10,208 nucleotides of DNA from Diplocarpon mali (taxonomy: Eukaryota; Ascomycota; Leotiomycetes; Helotiales; Drepanopezizaceae), in contig JAENRP010000686.1 of assembly GCA_024741835.1 (NCBI GenBank), positions 1-10,208 of the forward strand, written 5' to 3'. The position numbers were made by a program, and so were the translations under genes. Below the pieces are notes generated by a model, which was given only the letters and a program-made list of their open reading frames with translations, was not told the origin of the DNA and made no database searches. This document shows positions 8,795-10,208 of the stretch, one piece after another. Every line of letters begins with the position of its first letter. Positions within the stretch are counted from its first letter, which is position 1.

Positions 8795-9262
8795 TATTTA
8801 AGTACTATTAACTATTAGTCTACTACCTATTCTATTTTATAAGTATACGTTTACTTTAACTATAAGGTCTTAGAATTCTAATAGTAAGTTAGCATCTTAC
8901 AGTAGAGTGCGATAGTTAGTCTTTACTTGCTAAATGCTTCGCTTAGCGATGCTATTCTAATAGGAACCTTCATATATTATAGTTAGTTTATAATAAACTC
9001 CTTATTTTACCTATTTATTAAGCTTTGCTTTAATCTCTAATGTATTATTAAACCTAATAACTATTAGCTTTAATTAAGTCTAGCGTTCCTCTATTACTTT
9101 CCAAGTTTCTAGCTTTTCTATAAGCTTAGATTTGGTTCTAGCGTAAATAGTCTATATTTATTAAGTAAAGTTATCTACTATTTAAGAAAACCAATTATTT
9201 CCTTTAATTAAGGTTATAAATAATCTAATAGTATTAATAGATATTAGCGCTAGTATTAAATC
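8795..9262 (-). pseudogene. Integrase core remnant with all three catalytic acids replaced
   Basis: The reading includes LALISIN, WFS, IVDNFT, IYARTKS, VIRFNN, IYEGSY, SIAKRSI and a DANLLLEF block, which track the Copia integrase core (DDE fold, joins the element's ends to target DNA). The positions of the catalytic D, D and E read Asn (9233-9235), Asn (9047-9049) and Lys (8942-8944). Spacing between the last two is 35 residues, as expected. Each change is one G to A, and each altered G follows a T, the RIP context on this strand. Several stops add to the damage. Confidence 0.85.
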
Positions 9263-9299
9263 TTTCTATAGATTAAGCTTAGTTTGCGTCTAATTTCAA

Positions 9300-9445
9300 A
9301 GTTTTATTAGCTTATAAATTCGGCATACTAAGCGATCCTTTAGTACTTAAATCTTCCGTTTTAAGGTTAAGACCTTATATAAGCCCTTTAATTTCTCTAG
9401 CCTTAGATACGTAAATCTTTTATATATTAGCTAATACTTTAATAG
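9300..9445 (-). pseudogene. Integrase N-terminal zinc-binding (GAG-pre-integrase) remnant
   Basis: The minus-strand reading IYKRFTYLRLEKL, then LVCRIYKLIK, aligns with the Copia pattern HxRxxHLG...CxxC that binds zinc ahead of the integrase core. Both His positions are Tyr (TAT at 9422-9424 and 9407-9409), the first Cys is kept (9323-9325) and the second is Tyr (9314-9316). CAT to TAT and TGC/TGT to TAC/TAT are single transitions. Zinc binding would be lost. In-frame stops at 9431 and 9347 interrupt it. Confidence 0.8.
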
Positions 9446-9553
9446 GCTTTTAGCTTTTAATAGCTTTAATAGCCTATTATCATTTGATACTTTATTATTA
9501 GCGGTTGGAAAGGACTAATAATAGCAGTTTAAAGTTTTGCTATTTTCTAATTG

Positions 9554-9990
9554 TAAGCCTAGCTTAAGAGTCGTTTTTAATAAAACCGTAAGATCTACTT
9601 GCAGTCTTAGCTTAAGAGTCGATTTCTTAGAAATGGCAAGATCTACTCGCAGTCCTAGCTTAAGAGTCGGTTCTAATAAATTTGCAAATTTCACTTGTAG
9701 TCCTAGCCTAAGAGTCATTTTTAATAAATCTGCGAAGTTCACTCGCAGTCCTAGCTTAAGAGTTAATTCTATAAGTTTTACCTACGATCTTAGCTTAAGA
9801 GTCATTATTAGCAAATCTGCAGAATCCATTCGCAGTCTTAGCCTAAGAGTTATTTCTACTAAATTCACTTATAATCTTAGCTTAAGAATTATCTTTAAAG
9901 ATACTTTACAATCTACCTATAGTCTTAGCTTAAGAGTTATTTTTATAAATTTCACTTGCGATCCTCGCTTAAGAATCTATCTATTTTCCT
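9554..9990 (-). repeat. Tandem array of 48- and 39-bp units (16 and 13 codons)
   Basis: A core reading GACTCTTAAGCTAGGACTGC on the minus strand starts (on the + strand) at 9560, 9608, 9656, 9704, 9752, 9791, 9839, 9878, 9926 and 9965. Spacing is 48 or 39 bases, always a codon multiple. In the minus-strand phase of the Copia pol it encodes units such as TLKLGLRVDLAISKKS. The two stops I see in this frame (9782-9784, 9869-9871) replace Gln in the consensus. The + strand is also open throughout. Degenerate units seem to continue at about 10055 and 10117. Function unknown; it occupies the place where gag or protease would be expected. Confidence 0.85.
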
Positions 9991-10208
9991 TATTCTTACT
10001 TAATTATATTAAGGTAAAGAGTGCACTTTCCTTAAAGGAATCCACTTATAAGTTTGGCTTAGGAGTTAATTTCTATAATATTACCTTTAAGATAATATAA
10101 AGTCTATCTTTAATTTTAGCCTTAAAGATCACTTTATAATTATTATTTATAAATTATATAAATTAATTATTAAAAACTCTTATATAATTCAACTTTATAT
10201 AGATCTTA
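9991..10208. other. AT-rich end of the window, nothing further identified
   Basis: Mostly A/T with two weak copies of the array core (about 10055-10067 and 10117-10130). No protease active-site motif or gag zinc knuckle was found in the minus-strand frames, and no LTR end could be set. Element sequence probably continues beyond the window. Confidence 0.5.

Larger units (their letters stand above)
6470..9514 (-). pseudogene. Ty1/Copia retrotransposon pol remnant, RIP-degraded
   Basis: Read on the minus strand in a single frame, about 1,015 codons show the Copia order: integrase zinc-binding region, integrase core, linker, reverse transcriptase, RNase H. Landmarks are YEGSY with SIAKRS (8939-8974), KWVFIIK (7868-7888), LLLYIDDIAIAA (about 7427-7462) and the C-terminal VANGFIKLLK. 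The frame never shifts in net terms: anchor codons at 8942, 8132, 7883, 7442 and 6473 all share a phase. By hand I count roughly sixty internal stops, nearly all TAA or TAG at places where the family has Gln or Trp. The last sense codons precede TAA at 6470-6472. No intact product is possible. Gag and protease are not visible upstream; no LTR pair could be defined. The family is clear; the exact lineage is not. Confidence 0.93.
5060..10208. other. AT-rich, RIP-affected repeat block
   Basis: From about 5,060 base composition falls to mostly A and T and stays so to the window end, apart from short GC-richer cores in the repeats. CpA and TpG are scarce while CpG and GpC persist: for example 6541-6660 has no CA and one TG. 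This is the pattern expected from repeat-induced point mutation, which turns CpA into TpA on either strand. The coding remnants inside show the matching changes: CAA/CAG to TAA/TAG, His to Tyr, Asp to Asn and Glu to Lys. The right border is outside the window. Confidence 0.88.

Noticed and set aside
9554..9990. CRISPR-like regular spacing
   Set aside because: Units are degenerate throughout, spacers are similar to each other, spacing is codon-based, and the host is a fungus.
9537..10100. 187-codon + strand open frame through the repeat array
   Set aside because: The absence of stops follows from one stop-free 48-bp unit being repeated. The minus frame agrees with the Copia pol phase and its stops look RIP-derived, so I prefer that strand, though the + reading is not excluded.

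Overview
The window looks like nuclear DNA from a filamentous ascomycete (Pezizomycotina, probably a Sordariomycete-like fungus). The evidence is a GC-rich gene with two short introns carrying GTANGN donors and CTRAY branch sites, a C2H2 plus fungal-specific regulator architecture, and a large AT-rich block with the marks of repeat-induced point mutation (RIP). There are two compartments.

Left compartment, 1 to about 5,060, ordinary or high GC. It holds one gene on the + strand, spliced from 439 to 3104 (three exons, 816 residues). It encodes a transcription factor with two N-terminal C2H2 zinc fingers of Adr1-like sequence, a long low-complexity linker, a fungal-specific transcription factor domain, and a short acidic C-terminal tail. 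Upstream is a pyrimidine-rich leader with an A tract and a possible upstream ORF. Downstream, about 1.9 kb (3105-5060) has no gene I can support.

Right compartment, about 5,060 to 10208, AT-rich, with CpA and TpG scarce while CpG and GpC survive. From left to right it contains: a pair of about 152-bp direct repeats (5234 and 5494) enclosing 108 bp and flanked by a matching GAGAGT, which looks like a miniature LTR element or TRIM; about 630 bp of unassigned AT-rich DNA; a short set of noncoding repeats (6285-6445); a degenerate Ty1/Copia pol on the minus strand (9514 down to 6470); and an array of 48- and 39-bp repeats (about 9554-9990).

The Copia remnant can be followed in one frame through the integrase zinc-binding region, integrase core, linker, reverse transcriptase and RNase H. 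It has no net frameshift but roughly sixty in-frame stops, nearly all TAA or TAG. All three integrase catalytic acids, one reverse transcriptase aspartate and two RNase H acids read as N or K, each explained by G to A. No gag or protease is visible where expected. That place is taken by the 16/13-codon repeat array, whose core motif also appears just downstream of pol. The two compartments have no evident functional link: one is a host regulatory gene, the other a transposon graveyard next to it.
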